A stretch of DNA of 15,036 nt from the NCBI GenBank assembly GCA_002382755.1, contig DFZT01000031.1:1-15036 (forward strand), read 5' to 3'. The notes under the pieces are model-generated. The model searched no databases. It saw only the letters and a program-made list of their open reading frames with translations, and was not told the origin of the DNA. The translations under genes and the position numbers were made by a program. The stretch is from Firmicutes bacterium UBA4049 (GTDB taxonomy: Bacteria; Bacillota; Desulfotomaculia; Desulfotomaculales; Nap2-2B). The stretch's first letter is position 1. Every line of letters starts with the position of its first letter. Below are positions 6,467 to 14,209 of the stretch, in pieces.

Positions 6467-8317
6467 TTAGGACACCTCAACCGCGTTGAATTTACAAGTT
6501 TCTATACAGGCGCCGCATTTAATGCATTTTGCAGGATCAATTGCGTGCGGTTTTTTCTTTTCGCCTGTTATCGCATTTGTCCCGCAAGCCCTCAGGCAGG
6601 CGCCGCAGCCCGTGCAGGTCGCCTGATTTATTGAATAACTGATCAAATCCTTGCAGTTTCCGGCAGGGCATCTTTTGTCCCTGATATGCGCCTCATACTC
6701 ATCCCTGAAAAAGCGAATGGTGGACATCACCGGGTTGGGCGCTGTCGATCCCAGGGCGCAGAGGGCGCCGTCTGTTATAGCCTGACTCATCTGCTCCAGG
6801 GTCTCCAGGTCGCTTTCTTCGCCCTGTCCCTGACAAATCCTGTCCAGGATCTCGCGCATCTGCAGGATTCCTTCCCGGCAGGGCGTGCACTTGCCGCAGG
6901 ACTCTTCTTCAAGGAAGCTCAGGAAATACCGGGCTACGTCAACCATGCAGGTCCGGTCGTCCATGATAATCATCCCGCCCGATCCCATCATGGAACCGAG
7001 CTCGACCAGTTCGTCAAAATCCACGGGTTTATCCAGGAACTGCTCCGGTATGCATCCGCCCGACGGCCCTCCCGTCTGAACGGCCTTAAATTTCCTGTCC
7101 TTTGGAATTCCTCCGCCGATATCAAAAATTATTTCCCTCAGCGAAATGCCCATCGGCACCTCTACAAGTCCGGTGTTATTTATTTTGCCAACCAGGGAGA
7201 AGATTTTTGTTCCCTTGCTTTTTTCTGTTCCAATAGTCCGGTACCACTCGGCTCCCTTGTTGATAATCAGAGGCACGTTGGCCCAGGTTTCCACGTTATT
7301 TAAATTGGTGGGCTTGTCGAAAAGCCCCTTGTCGGTTGCGTGAACATACTTGGCCCGCGGTTCCCCGGCGCGTCCCTCAATGGAAGCGAAGAGCGCTGAA
7401 GATTCGCCGCAGACAAACGCTCCGCCGCCGCGGCTGATGGTAACGTCGAAGTCAAAGCCAGACCCCAGAATGTCTTTCCCGAGCAGGCCGGTTTCCCGGG
7501 CTTTCTCAATAGCCAGGGTGAATCTTGTAACGGCAAGCGGATATTCATCACGTAAATATATATAACCGGCGTTTGATCCTATGGCGTAAGCGCCGATGAT
7601 CATCCCTTCAAGCACGGAATGGGGATTGCCCTCCAGTACCGAGCGATCCATGTAGGCTCCGGGGTCGCCTTCGTCGGCGTTGCAGATAACGTATTTCGGT
7701 TCCCCTTCGGCTTTGCGCGTTGATTCCCATTTTACCCCGGTGGGGAAGCCCCCGCCCCCGCGCCCGCGCAGGCTGGACAGTTTGATTTCCCCGATTACTT
7801 CATCCGGGCTCATTTGTGACAGAACTTTGGCCAGAGCCGAGTAACCGCCCGTAGAGATGTAGTCTTCCAGGCTGCTTGGATCTATCCTGGCGTTGGCGCC
7901 GATAATCAATCTTTCTTGCTTTTTGAAGAAAGGTATATCGGACTGCTTGACAATAGTTTTGCCGGTTGCCGGGTCTTTATATAGAAGCCGCTCGATGATC
8001 TCGTGGTTCAAAACCGTTTTGGCGACAATATTCGGGATATCCTTTTCATTTACCCTCAGGTAGCAGATCTCCTCGGGGTAAACAATCAGCAGCGGGCCGC
8101 CTTCACAAAAACCGTGGCACCCTGTTTCCTTGATGTCGATGTCTTTTTCCAGGCTGCGTTCTTTTAGTTCCTTGTTCAGTACATCAACCAGCCTTTTGGA
8201 ACCCAAAGCGACGCAGCCCGAGCTTGCGCAGACGGTTATGCACGGTTTTTGAGGGTCTTTATTGGCCAAAAGTTTATTGCGTAATTTTTCAAGTTCTTTA
8301 GGATTTCTAATTTTCAT
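6467..8317 (-). CDS. nuoF: NuoF/HydB-like NADH-binding flavoprotein subunit
   Basis: Encodes 616 aa, long for NuoF because of extra domains at both ends, as in HydB/HndC of bifurcating hydrogenases. Order: an N-terminal thioredoxin-like [2Fe-2S] domain (Cys30/35 and Cys67/71); the FMN/NADH domain with RGRGGGGFPTG (184-194) and CNADEGDPGAYMDR (212-225); the SLBB region; the N3-type cluster SCGKCTPC (Cys474/477/480) with Cys520; then a ferredoxin tail with CTGCGACLRAC (568-578) and CIKCGACIETC (598-608). The NADH-site motif is CGESSAL (303-309) where complex I has GEETAL. ATG 8317 is chosen because it gives MKIRNPKELEKLR. It overlaps the nuoE end by 11 nt, with GGTGG upstream. It should exchange hydride with NAD(H) and split electrons into iron-sulfur chains. 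Confidence 0.92.
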   Translation of the reverse strand: MKIRNPKELEKLRNKLLANKDPQKPCITVCASSGCVALGSKRLVDVLNKELKERSLEKDIDIKETGCHGFCEGGPLLIVYPEEICYLRVNEKDIPNIVAKTVLNHEIIERLLYKDPATGKTIVKQSDIPFFKKQERLIIGANARIDPSSLEDYISTGGYSALAKVLSQMSPDEVIGEIKLSSLRGRGGGGFPTGVKWESTRKAEGEPKYVICNADEGDPGAYMDRSVLEGNPHSVLEGMIIGAYAIGSNAGYIYLRDEYPLAVTRFTLAIEKARETGLLGKDILGSGFDFDVTISRGGGAFVCGESSALFASIEGRAGEPRAKYVHATDKGLFDKPTNLNNVETWANVPLIINKGAEWYRTIGTEKSKGTKIFSLVGKINNTGLVEVPMGISLREIIFDIGGGIPKDRKFKAVQTGGPSGGCIPEQFLDKPVDFDELVELGSMMGSGGMIIMDDRTCMVDVARYFLSFLEEESCGKCTPCREGILQMREILDRICQGQGEESDLETLEQMSQAITDGALCALGSTAPNPVMSTIRFFRDEYEAHIRDKRCPAGNCKDLISYSINQATCTGCGACLRACGTNAITGEKKKPHAIDPAKCIKCGACIETCKFNAVEVS

Positions 8318-8798
8318 TAGCGGCCACCTTTTTCGTTGTTCTTTCCTTTTTTTCAAGTTCCTTGAGAATTTTATCTGCTTTCGTTATGGTCAGCTGCCCG
8401 TGGTACTCTCCGTCCGCGACCAGAATGGGTCCCAGGGCGCAGACCCCGAGGCAGTTTACTGTATTAAATGAGTATTCCAGATCCGGCGTTGTCTCGCCCG
8501 GTTCTATCTGCAGCTTACGGACCAGGTGATCCCTGATCTGGGGCGCCTTCCGTACGTGGCAGGCGGTTCCCATGCACAGGCTGAGCTGGTGACGGCCTCT
8601 TGGAGACAGGCTGAAGGCCTTGTAAAAAGTCGCTACAGTATAAATGTGGCTGATCGGAACGTCGATAAGCTGGCTCAGTATGTTGAGCGCTTCCCGGGGG
8701 AGATAGCCGTATTCCCTCTGTACATCCTGGAGAATGGGAACCAGAAAACTCCGGTTTGATCCGTACTTTTTGATAATCTCCTTTAATTTCTTTTTCAT
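8307..8798 (-). CDS. nuoE: NuoE-like [2Fe-2S] subunit (24 kDa type, thioredoxin-like)
   Basis: Encodes 163 aa, the usual length of NuoE/HydC. An N-terminal helical bundle (VPILQDVQREYGYLP) precedes a thioredoxin-like [2Fe-2S] domain with ligands Cys75 and Cys80 (CMGTAC) and Cys116 and Cys120 (CLGVC). These are the complete C-x4-C and C-x3-C pairs. It partners NuoF in the diaphorase unit that reacts with NAD(H). GGAGGAGG lies upstream of the ATG at 8798. The gene starts 33 bp after porA and its end overlaps nuoF by 11 nt, which implies translational coupling. Ends in a Lys-rich tail. Confidence 0.94.
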   Translation of the reverse strand: MKKKLKEIIKKYGSNRSFLVPILQDVQREYGYLPREALNILSQLIDVPISHIYTVATFYKAFSLSPRGRHQLSLCMGTACHVRKAPQIRDHLVRKLQIEPGETTPDLEYSFNTVNCLGVCALGPILVADGEYHGQLTITKADKILKELEKKERTTKKVAANEN

Positions 8799-8831
8799 TT
8801 GGCGCCTCCTCCAAACTTTGCTTCGCCCGGT

Positions 8832-10010
8832 TTATTCTCTGACTCCGTACATTACGTAGTCTTCTTCTTTTGATTTATCCCCGGCCATTTTCAGGCCCTT
8901 TTCATACATCTCGATGAAATTATCGGGTGTAACGTCACGCCCGGCCAGGCCGCAAATAAAATTGGTGATTAAAGGCCTTTTCTCTTCGTCATAAAGGACT
9001 GACCGTATTTCTCCCGCCACCGGGCCGCCCTGGCCTCCGAAGGAAAGGGCGCGGTCAATGACGATAATCCTCTTGACATTGCGGACGGCTTCTCTGAATT
9101 CCTCGACGGGGAAAGGCCTCCACAGCCTGATCTTAACCTGGCCTACCTTTTGTCCCCGAGCTCTTAGTTTGTCTACGGCTATGGAAACTGTCTCTCCCAT
9201 GCTTCCCATGGTCAGGAAAACAGTTTCAGCGCCTTCAATCTGGTTTGTTTCAACCGGGGAATAATTCCTTCCAATAATTTTCCCCATATCTTTCCATGCT
9301 TTGATGATCTCCGGCTTTGACTTGATCAGAGCCTCATCCTGGGCTTTTTTAGCCTCTGTGTAGATGCCCGGCATGGCAAAAGCGCCCATTGTCACCGGGT
9401 TATCGGGGTTGAGCGTGCTGACGGGCTTGAATTCGGGAAGATATTTGTTAACCGCTTCCTGATCCCAGTACTCGATCGGCTCAATAACGTGAGTCAGGAT
9501 AAACCCGTCCAGGTTGATGATTGTCGGGATGGAGACCTTGGGGTCCTCAGCCACGCGGAAAGCAAAGAATACGTGATCAAAAACTTCCTGGCCGTTTTCT
9601 GCAAATACTTGAATCCAGCCGCTGTCCCTGATTGACATGACATCGGTGTGGTCGTTCCAAATACTCAAAGGTCCAGAAAGGGAACGGTTAGCCAGGATCA
9701 TTACGATTGGCAGCCTCAGCGAAGCTGCTATAAAAACTATCTCGTTCATCAGGGCAAGCCCCTGGGAACTTGTGCATGTAAAAGTCCGGGCTCCCGCAGC
9801 GGAAGAACCGATGCATACGCTTAGCGCCGAGTGTTCGGACTCAACCGGGATAAACTCGGCGTCCAATTCACCGTTAGCCACCAGTTCGGACAGGTGCTCC
9901 ACGATATGGGTCTGCGGCGTAATCGGATAAGCTGCAATCAGGTCCGCATTTGCCATTTTAACAGCATCAGCAGCCGCCAGGGAAACTTCTATGCCAACTT
10001 TTTTATTCAT
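8832..10010 (-). CDS. porA: Pyruvate:ferredoxin oxidoreductase (pyruvate synthase), alpha subunit
   Basis: Encodes 392 aa from ATG 10010. Further upstream in-frame codons would overlap porD, so the longer reading is rejected. The family start MNKKVGIEVSLAAADA follows GAGGAG directly. Signature segments: AYPITPQTHIVEHL, FIPVESEHSAL, FTCTSSQGLALMNE, ANRSLSGPLSIWNDHTD and RDSGWIQ. These fit the pyruvate-type alpha subunit, whose pyrimidine-binding domain works with PorB's thiamine diphosphate. The C-terminal transketolase-C-like domain contains LTMGSMGETV and FGGQGGPVAGEI. The start overlaps the porD stop by one base (TAATG), a sign of coupling. The next gene downstream is nuoE rather than porB. 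Confidence 0.93.
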   Translation of the reverse strand: MNKKVGIEVSLAAADAVKMANADLIAAYPITPQTHIVEHLSELVANGELDAEFIPVESEHSALSVCIGSSAAGARTFTCTSSQGLALMNEIVFIAASLRLPIVMILANRSLSGPLSIWNDHTDVMSIRDSGWIQVFAENGQEVFDHVFFAFRVAEDPKVSIPTIINLDGFILTHVIEPIEYWDQEAVNKYLPEFKPVSTLNPDNPVTMGAFAMPGIYTEAKKAQDEALIKSKPEIIKAWKDMGKIIGRNYSPVETNQIEGAETVFLTMGSMGETVSIAVDKLRARGQKVGQVKIRLWRPFPVEEFREAVRNVKRIIVIDRALSFGGQGGPVAGEIRSVLYDEEKRPLITNFICGLAGRDVTPDNFIEMYEKGLKMAGDKSKEEDYVMYGVRE

Positions 10011-10303
10011 TACTCCTCTTCCTCTACCATAGTTATACAGCCGGTTACACATTCCTGGACGCAGATTCCGCATCCCTTGCAGTAGTATAAGTCGGCTTCA
10101 AAGTAACCTTCACTGGTCTTTCTGATTGCCGCGTCAGGGCAAAATAGAAAACAAACACCGCAGCGGATGCACTTGGTTTTATCCCAGACGGGCTGTAAAG
10201 ACCGCCAGTCTCCGGTGCGGTACTGACTGGCGTTTCCCGCATCCGAAATAACGCAGCCCGTTTCTAAATCTTTCCATTTCAGGTCTTCCTCTGATCTTAT
10301 CAT
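10010..10303 (-). CDS. porD: Pyruvate:ferredoxin oxidoreductase, delta (2[4Fe-4S] ferredoxin) subunit
   Basis: Encodes 97 aa. Two [4Fe-4S] motifs are visible: CIRCGVCFLFCP (Cys45, 48, 51, 55) and CKGCGICVQEC (Cys75, 78, 81, 85). The N-terminal part (WRSLQPVWDKTKC) is typical of PorD, which relays electrons from the thiamine site on PorB to external acceptors. ATG 10303 is chosen for its GGAGGGAGAAGC ribosome site. The extension upstream to 10378 would run into porG. Spacing to porG is 13 bp. Here the acceptor may be the NuoEF/HoxU-like module encoded in the same operon rather than only free ferredoxin (inference). Confidence 0.93.
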   Translation of the reverse strand: MIRSEEDLKWKDLETGCVISDAGNASQYRTGDWRSLQPVWDKTKCIRCGVCFLFCPDAAIRKTSEGYFEADLYYCKGCGICVQECVTGCITMVEEEE

Positions 10304-10316
10304 TGCTTCTCCCTCC

Positions 10317-10865
10317 TCAGTTAAGTGTTTCAGTTTCTGCAAAAGCCCTCCGGAAAGCTCTGATGTTTTTGTCGGCAATCCGGCCGAATCTCTTTTCCAA
10401 AGGACCGATGAGTGAATCGGGATGCACTACCTGCCGCGCGTTAAGAAGAGAGCCAAGCATCGTAGTGTTGGTGATCGGGATCCCCATCTCCTCAAGAGCA
10501 ATTTTATTGGCGTTTATAGTAGCCAGAGTCTGTTTAATGCCTAATTTTTCCCTGATCTCCCCGGACGTGAATTTTGTGTTTGTAATTAAAACGCCGTTCT
10601 CTTTCAGGCCGGCGGCCACGTTAATCAAGCGGAGAAGGGAAGGATCCAACACTACTACCAGATCAGGGGAATAAATGTTAGTCCTCAGCCGGATAGGGCG
10701 ATCGTCCACCCGGCAGAAAGCGACTACCGGCGCCCCGCGCCTTTCAGGTCCGAAACTGGGGAAGGCCTGGGCATATTTTCCCTCGCTGATAGCAGCCAGG
10801 GCCAGCAGTTCCGCCGAGGTTACCGCCCCCTGTCCGCCTCTTCCATGAAAACGAATTTCAATCAT
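10317..10865 (-). CDS. porG: Pyruvate:ferredoxin oxidoreductase, gamma subunit
   Basis: Encodes 182 aa from ATG 10865, which has GGGGAG 6 nt upstream and gives [19 protein letters not shown], the family N-terminus. A longer reading from 10904 would start in the leader between the promoter and this site and is less likely. The GRGGQG motif (8-13), [13 protein letters not shown] and the later TNTTMLGSL stretch mark the gamma subunit (domain III-like), which helps bind CoA and holds the heterotetramer together. First gene of the seven-gene redox operon, 60 bp downstream of a consensus promoter. Confidence 0.93.
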
Positions 10866-10910
10866 CTTTTTCTCCCCTGATACAAATTTCGATATTTTCA
10901 GCAACTAACC

Positions 10911-10937
10911 GATAAACGATCATGATTATAGATTATC
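10911..10937. promoter_or_regulatory. Imperfect 27-bp palindrome over the por promoter -10 (operator candidate)
   Basis: Arms start with GATAA (10911-10915) and end with TTATC (10933-10937). Ten of thirteen base pairs match around a central G at 10924. The -10 (10925-10930) lies inside it. It does not look like a Rex site. The regulator is unknown. Confidence 0.35.
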
Positions 10938-10953
10938 TTAAATTGTCTGTCAA
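10925..10953 (-). promoter_or_regulatory. Consensus sigma-A promoter of the por/nuo operon
   Basis: On the reverse strand, perfect TTGACA (10948-10953) and perfect TATAAT (10925-10930) are separated by the ideal 17 bp. The expected transcript starts about 50 nt before porG. Such a strong promoter fits high expression of a central catabolic enzyme. Confidence 0.85.
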
Positions 10954-11058
10954 GAGAGCCTAAAGATATCGTTTTAAAAGAAAGATTAGCAATTTTTGAA
11001 ATATTTCTCGCGCTAGCTAGCTGATAATATCGTTCTCTGGTTACTTTTATGGATAGGC

Positions 11059-11087
11059 TTGGAAGGTTGTTGCCGTTATGGTACAAT
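11059..11087 (+). promoter_or_regulatory. Promoter of the decarboxylase-tmk-holB-ricT operon
   Basis: TTGGAA (11059-11064) and TACAAT (11082-11087) are spaced 17 bp apart, with an extended -10 (TGG before TACAAT). The start site would lie around 11094, shortly before the ATG at 11110. This rules out the longer reading frame from 11059. It is divergent from the por promoter, about 105 bp away. Confidence 0.6.
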
Positions 11088-11109
11088 TAAAACTTGGGGA
11101 TGGTATTTT

Positions 11110-12555
11110 ATGCAGGATGGTCAGTATGAAGCGCCACTTTATTCATCCCTGCTGAAACATCTGCAAAACGGATACGCTCACCTGCACCTGCCGGCTCACA
11201 GGCAGGGGCAGGCCCTTTCAGCTTTATGGAAGAGTTTGGATTTGGACATATTTAAGATCGACCTGACTGAACTGCCGGGCCTTGACAACCTGCACAATCC
11301 CAAAGGGCCTATCGCCGGGGCGCAGTCTTTGGCCGCCGGGCTTTACGGGGCGGATCGCACGTTCTTTCTGGTCAATGGAACTTCGGTCGGCCTGCAGGCT
11401 CTTTTAATGGTCGTCTGCCGTCCGGGGGAAAAGATTATTATACCCCGCGACAGCCACCGGTCTGTTCTGACGGGGCTTGTTTTAAGCGGCGCCGATCCCG
11501 TTTACCTCGTTTCTTCCATGGTGGAGGGATTCGGGATACCGGAGGGGCCTGATCAAGCGCAGCCCGCCCGGGCGCTTGAAGCATGCGGCGCTGCGAAAGG
11601 TGTGTTGATAACTTATCCTAATTATTACGGGATTGCGGCTGGCTTAAAAAATATGGCGAAGGCTGTTCACGGCGCCGGCAGGCCGCTGGTAGCCGACGAG
11701 GCCCACGCCGCCCACTTTCCTTTTCACCCGTCCCTGCCGGAAAGCGGGTTGTCGTGCGGGGCTGACGCTTCTGTAATGAGCATGCATAAGATGGGCGGTT
11801 CTTTAACACAGTCATCTTTACTGCACCTGCAGGGCGGGTATATAGACCCGGAGGAAACAGCCGCCGCCCTTGCCTGTTTACAGACGAGCAGCCCTTCCTA
11901 TCCGCTGCTGGTGTCTTTGGATCTGGCCAGGCATCTGCTTGCCGAAAGAGGGCGCGAACTGCTGGACGGCGCTGTTCAAAAGGCCGGGCAGGTCAGGGAA
12001 TCGGCGGAAAAGATTCCCGGTCTGAAAGTGCTTTCCGGGCGCCATTTGAAAAAGGGTTATTCGCTTGACCCCACCCGGATAACCATTTCGGGGGCCGGTC
12101 TCGGGTTGAGCGGTTTTCAGCTTTCCGCTATGCTCGTGAAATATGGCGTACACGTGGAAATGGCGGATTTCGTTAATATTGTGGCGGTTATCGGCATCGG
12201 TACTACTGAAGAAGACTGCGGCAGGCTGGTTGACAGCCTGAAGGAGATTTCCCGGGAAAGGCGGCCGGTCGCCCGGTCGCTGCCCGCGCCGCCTGTGCTG
12301 CCGGCATTACCGCCGCAGCGGTTGACCCCGCGTCAGGCGTGGTTCTCGGGAAAAAGGAAGGTTCTCCTGGAAGACTGCGCAGGGCTTGTCTGCGGTGAGT
12401 GGGCTGCGGTATATCCGCCGGGGATACCGGTTATTTATCCGGGCGAGGAGTTTACGCCTGAAATAGTCGAGTATCTCAAATGGGTTAAAGCTGCCGGGGC
12501 GCCCGTGGCCGGGCCCGCGGACCCGGAGCTGAGGACGTTCAGGGTGATCGGGTGA
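11110..12555 (+). CDS. Orn/Lys/Arg decarboxylase-family PLP enzyme (YaaO-like)
   Basis: Encodes 481 aa, fold-type I PLP enzyme of the Orn/Lys/Arg decarboxylase group III, the size of B. subtilis YaaO/SpeA. The Schiff-base lysine is Lys227 in SMHKMGG. Asp196 and His199 in ADEAHAAHF, and His117 in RDSHRS, match the usual cofactor-contacting positions. The N-terminal HLPAHRQGQAL corresponds to the family HxPGHK-type motif but is degenerate. The C-terminal domain (about 385-481) is the smaller decarboxylase C domain. The substrate cannot be read from sequence: lysine, arginine or ornithine, giving a polyamine precursor, are all possible. The gene sits before tmk as yaaO does in Bacillus. The ATG at 11110 lies just after the promoter, with GGGGA about 9 nt upstream. 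Confidence 0.88.
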   Translation: MQDGQYEAPLYSSLLKHLQNGYAHLHLPAHRQGQALSALWKSLDLDIFKIDLTELPGLDNLHNPKGPIAGAQSLAAGLYGADRTFFLVNGTSVGLQALLMVVCRPGEKIIIPRDSHRSVLTGLVLSGADPVYLVSSMVEGFGIPEGPDQAQPARALEACGAAKGVLITYPNYYGIAAGLKNMAKAVHGAGRPLVADEAHAAHFPFHPSLPESGLSCGADASVMSMHKMGGSLTQSSLLHLQGGYIDPEETAAALACLQTSSPSYPLLVSLDLARHLLAERGRELLDGAVQKAGQVRESAEKIPGLKVLSGRHLKKGYSLDPTRITISGAGLGLSGFQLSAMLVKYGVHVEMADFVNIVAVIGIGTTEEDCGRLVDSLKEISRERRPVARSLPAPPVLPALPPQRLTPRQAWFSGKRKVLLEDCAGLVCGEWAAVYPPGIPVIYPGEEFTPEIVEYLKWVKAAGAPVAGPADPELRTFRVIG

Positions 12556-13196
12556 TGAAGGAGAATAAAAAAGGATTCTTTTTAGTCTTTGAGGGGATTG
12601 ACGGCGCGGGCAAGAGCACGCAGGCCGCCCTGCTGGCCGGCGCGCTGCGTAAAAGCGGCAGGGATGTCGAAACGTACAGGGACCCGGGAGGGACGCCCCT
12701 GGGGGAAAACGTGAGGGAAATGCTTCTGGACAAATCGGCTGGCCCAGGATTGTCGCCTGCAGCGGAGGCTTTGCTTTACGCAGCCGCGCGAGCCCAGCTT
12801 GCTGCTGACAAAATCGGGCTTGCGCTGGCCAGGGGAAGAATAGTAATCAGCGACAGGTTCGGGGATTCCACAATAGCCTACCAGGGTTTTGGAAGGGGCC
12901 TGGATATCGGGATTTTAACCGGGGTAAACGACCTGGCGGCGGGGGGCCTGACTCCGGACCTGACGTTTTTGCTGGACATTTCTCCTGAACTTTCTAAAAA
13001 ACGGATTGCCGGCGAGGCGGACCGTATGGAGCAGGAAAAGGTGTCCTTTTTCAAGCGGGTGCGCGAAGGGTATCTGCGCCTGGCCGAACAAAAGCCGGGA
13101 GCTTACCTTGTACTTGACGCCTTGCTTGACAAATACGAAATTCACCGCAGTATTGTTGAAGCGGTCGAGGTGTTGACCGGTGAAATTATTCAGTGA
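12555..13196 (+). CDS. tmk: Thymidylate kinase
   Basis: Encodes 213 aa, normal length. Phosphorylates dTMP to dTDP with ATP, an essential step of dTTP supply. The P-loop is GIDGAGKS (14-21), followed by YRDPGGTPLGE (41-51), where most homologues have REPGGT, so Glu is replaced by Asp. The DRY-type motif is SDRFGDSTIAYQGFGRG (99-115). The lid region AGEADRMEQEKVSFFKRVREGY-like segment carries the basic residues of type II enzymes. The ATG at 12555 shares one base with the TGA of the upstream gene. A GTG at 12552 is an alternative start. The gene end overlaps holB by 17 nt, so the operon is translationally coupled. Confidence 0.95.
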   Translation: MKENKKGFFLVFEGIDGAGKSTQAALLAGALRKSGRDVETYRDPGGTPLGENVREMLLDKSAGPGLSPAAEALLYAAARAQLAADKIGLALARGRIVISDRFGDSTIAYQGFGRGLDIGILTGVNDLAAGGLTPDLTFLLDISPELSKKRIAGEADRMEQEKVSFFKRVREGYLRLAEQKPGAYLVLDALLDKYEIHRSIVEAVEVLTGEIIQ

Positions 13197-14178
13197 GATA
13201 TACGGGCAGAATAATGCCATAGATCTTTTGCGCAGGTCTTTGGCAAGGCGGATGGTTTCGCACGCCTATCTTTTCTGCGGCCCTTCGGGTGTGGGGAAGA
13301 AGACATGCGCCGAGGCTTTTGCACGGGCGCTGCTCTGCAGCCAGGCGACAGAAGATGACGCCTGCGGAGAGTGTCGTTCGTGCCGTCAGGCGGAAGCGGG
13401 GAACCACCCCGATTTTTTTAAAGTGGAGCCCGACGGAGGTTCAATAAAAATAGATCAGGCAAGGGAAGTTCAAAGAAGGATAACCCTGGCGCCGTTTCAG
13501 GGCGGCAGGCAGGTTTGTCTGATCGACCGTGCCGAAAGTATGACAGACGAAGCAGCGAACTGCTTTTTAAAAATCCTTGAGGAGCCGCCGGCCGGTGTTG
13601 TTTTCATACTTGTCTGCATTCAGCCATACGCCCTTCCGGCAACTGTTCTTTCGCGGTGCCAGCAGGTTTCGTTCCAACTGCTTCCTGTTTCCCAGGTGGC
13701 ATTGATTTTGGCTGGTTCTCCCGGCATTAAACCGGAAGAGGCGGATTTAACCGCCCTTTTATCAGGCGGCAGCGTGGGACAGGCTTTTGATCTTCTTGGC
13801 AGCGGCAGCCTCGCCGAACGCAGGAAACGGCTGGCTGAAATAATCAGCGCGATAGACAGCGTTGGACCGGGAGAAGCCTGCCGGCTGGCCGACAGCCTGT
13901 CCGGCAGCAGGGAAGAAACGCTTTCCTGGATAGAAGGGCTAATGCTCTGGTATCGCGATCTGTTAATATGGAAGGAATCAGAAAATGAGAAATTAATTAT
14001 CAACCGGGATTTTTTACCGGCCATCAGGGAACAGGCTTCCCGGCGGAAACTCCCCTTGTTAATTGATCGCCTGGAAAAAATTGAGGGCGCCAGGAACAAG
14101 CTGTCCAGGAACGCAAATCCCAGACTGGTCCTGGACGTGCTGTTTTTGAACTTGTGCAGGCCGGCGGACCTGGCCTGA
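13180..14178 (+). CDS. holB: DNA polymerase III subunit delta' (clamp loader)
   Basis: Encodes 332 aa. The delta' subunit is the stator of the clamp loader that places the beta clamp on DNA. AAA+ fold with GPSGVGKKT (34-42), zinc-module cysteines Cys53, 62, 65 and 68 (CGECRSC), the FLKILEEPP stretch (129-137) and the SRC arginine-finger motif LSRCQQV (157-163). GTG at 13180 is the start: it has GAGGTG 7 nt upstream inside the tmk end and gives the usual MKLFSEIYGQ beginning. In B. subtilis yaaQ (darA) and yaaR lie between tmk and holB. Here the two genes overlap directly. Confidence 0.95.
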   Translation: MKLFSEIYGQNNAIDLLRRSLARRMVSHAYLFCGPSGVGKKTCAEAFARALLCSQATEDDACGECRSCRQAEAGNHPDFFKVEPDGGSIKIDQAREVQRRITLAPFQGGRQVCLIDRAESMTDEAANCFLKILEEPPAGVVFILVCIQPYALPATVLSRCQQVSFQLLPVSQVALILAGSPGIKPEEADLTALLSGGSVGQAFDLLGSGSLAERRKRLAEIISAIDSVGPGEACRLADSLSGSREETLSWIEGLMLWYRDLLIWKESENEKLIINRDFLPAIREQASRRKLPLLIDRLEKIEGARNKLSRNANPRLVLDVLFLNLCRPADLA

Positions 14179-14209
14179 TCATATATAGAATAAATGGAGT
14201 GAGCAAAAA

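Noticed and set aside
10011..10073. Longer N-terminus for porA
   Set aside because: It would overlap porD's cluster-binding codons; the ATG at 10010 has a good ribosome site and the standard family N-terminus.
10898..11086. 62-codon reverse-strand ORF in the por/decarboxylase spacer
   Set aside because: It covers both promoters, has no recognisable motif, and would have to be transcribed from upstream of the por promoter.
11059..11109. Earlier start (TTG at 11059) for the decarboxylase gene
   Set aside because: The extension would overlap the -35/-10 elements at 11059-11087 and adds residues not typical of the family.
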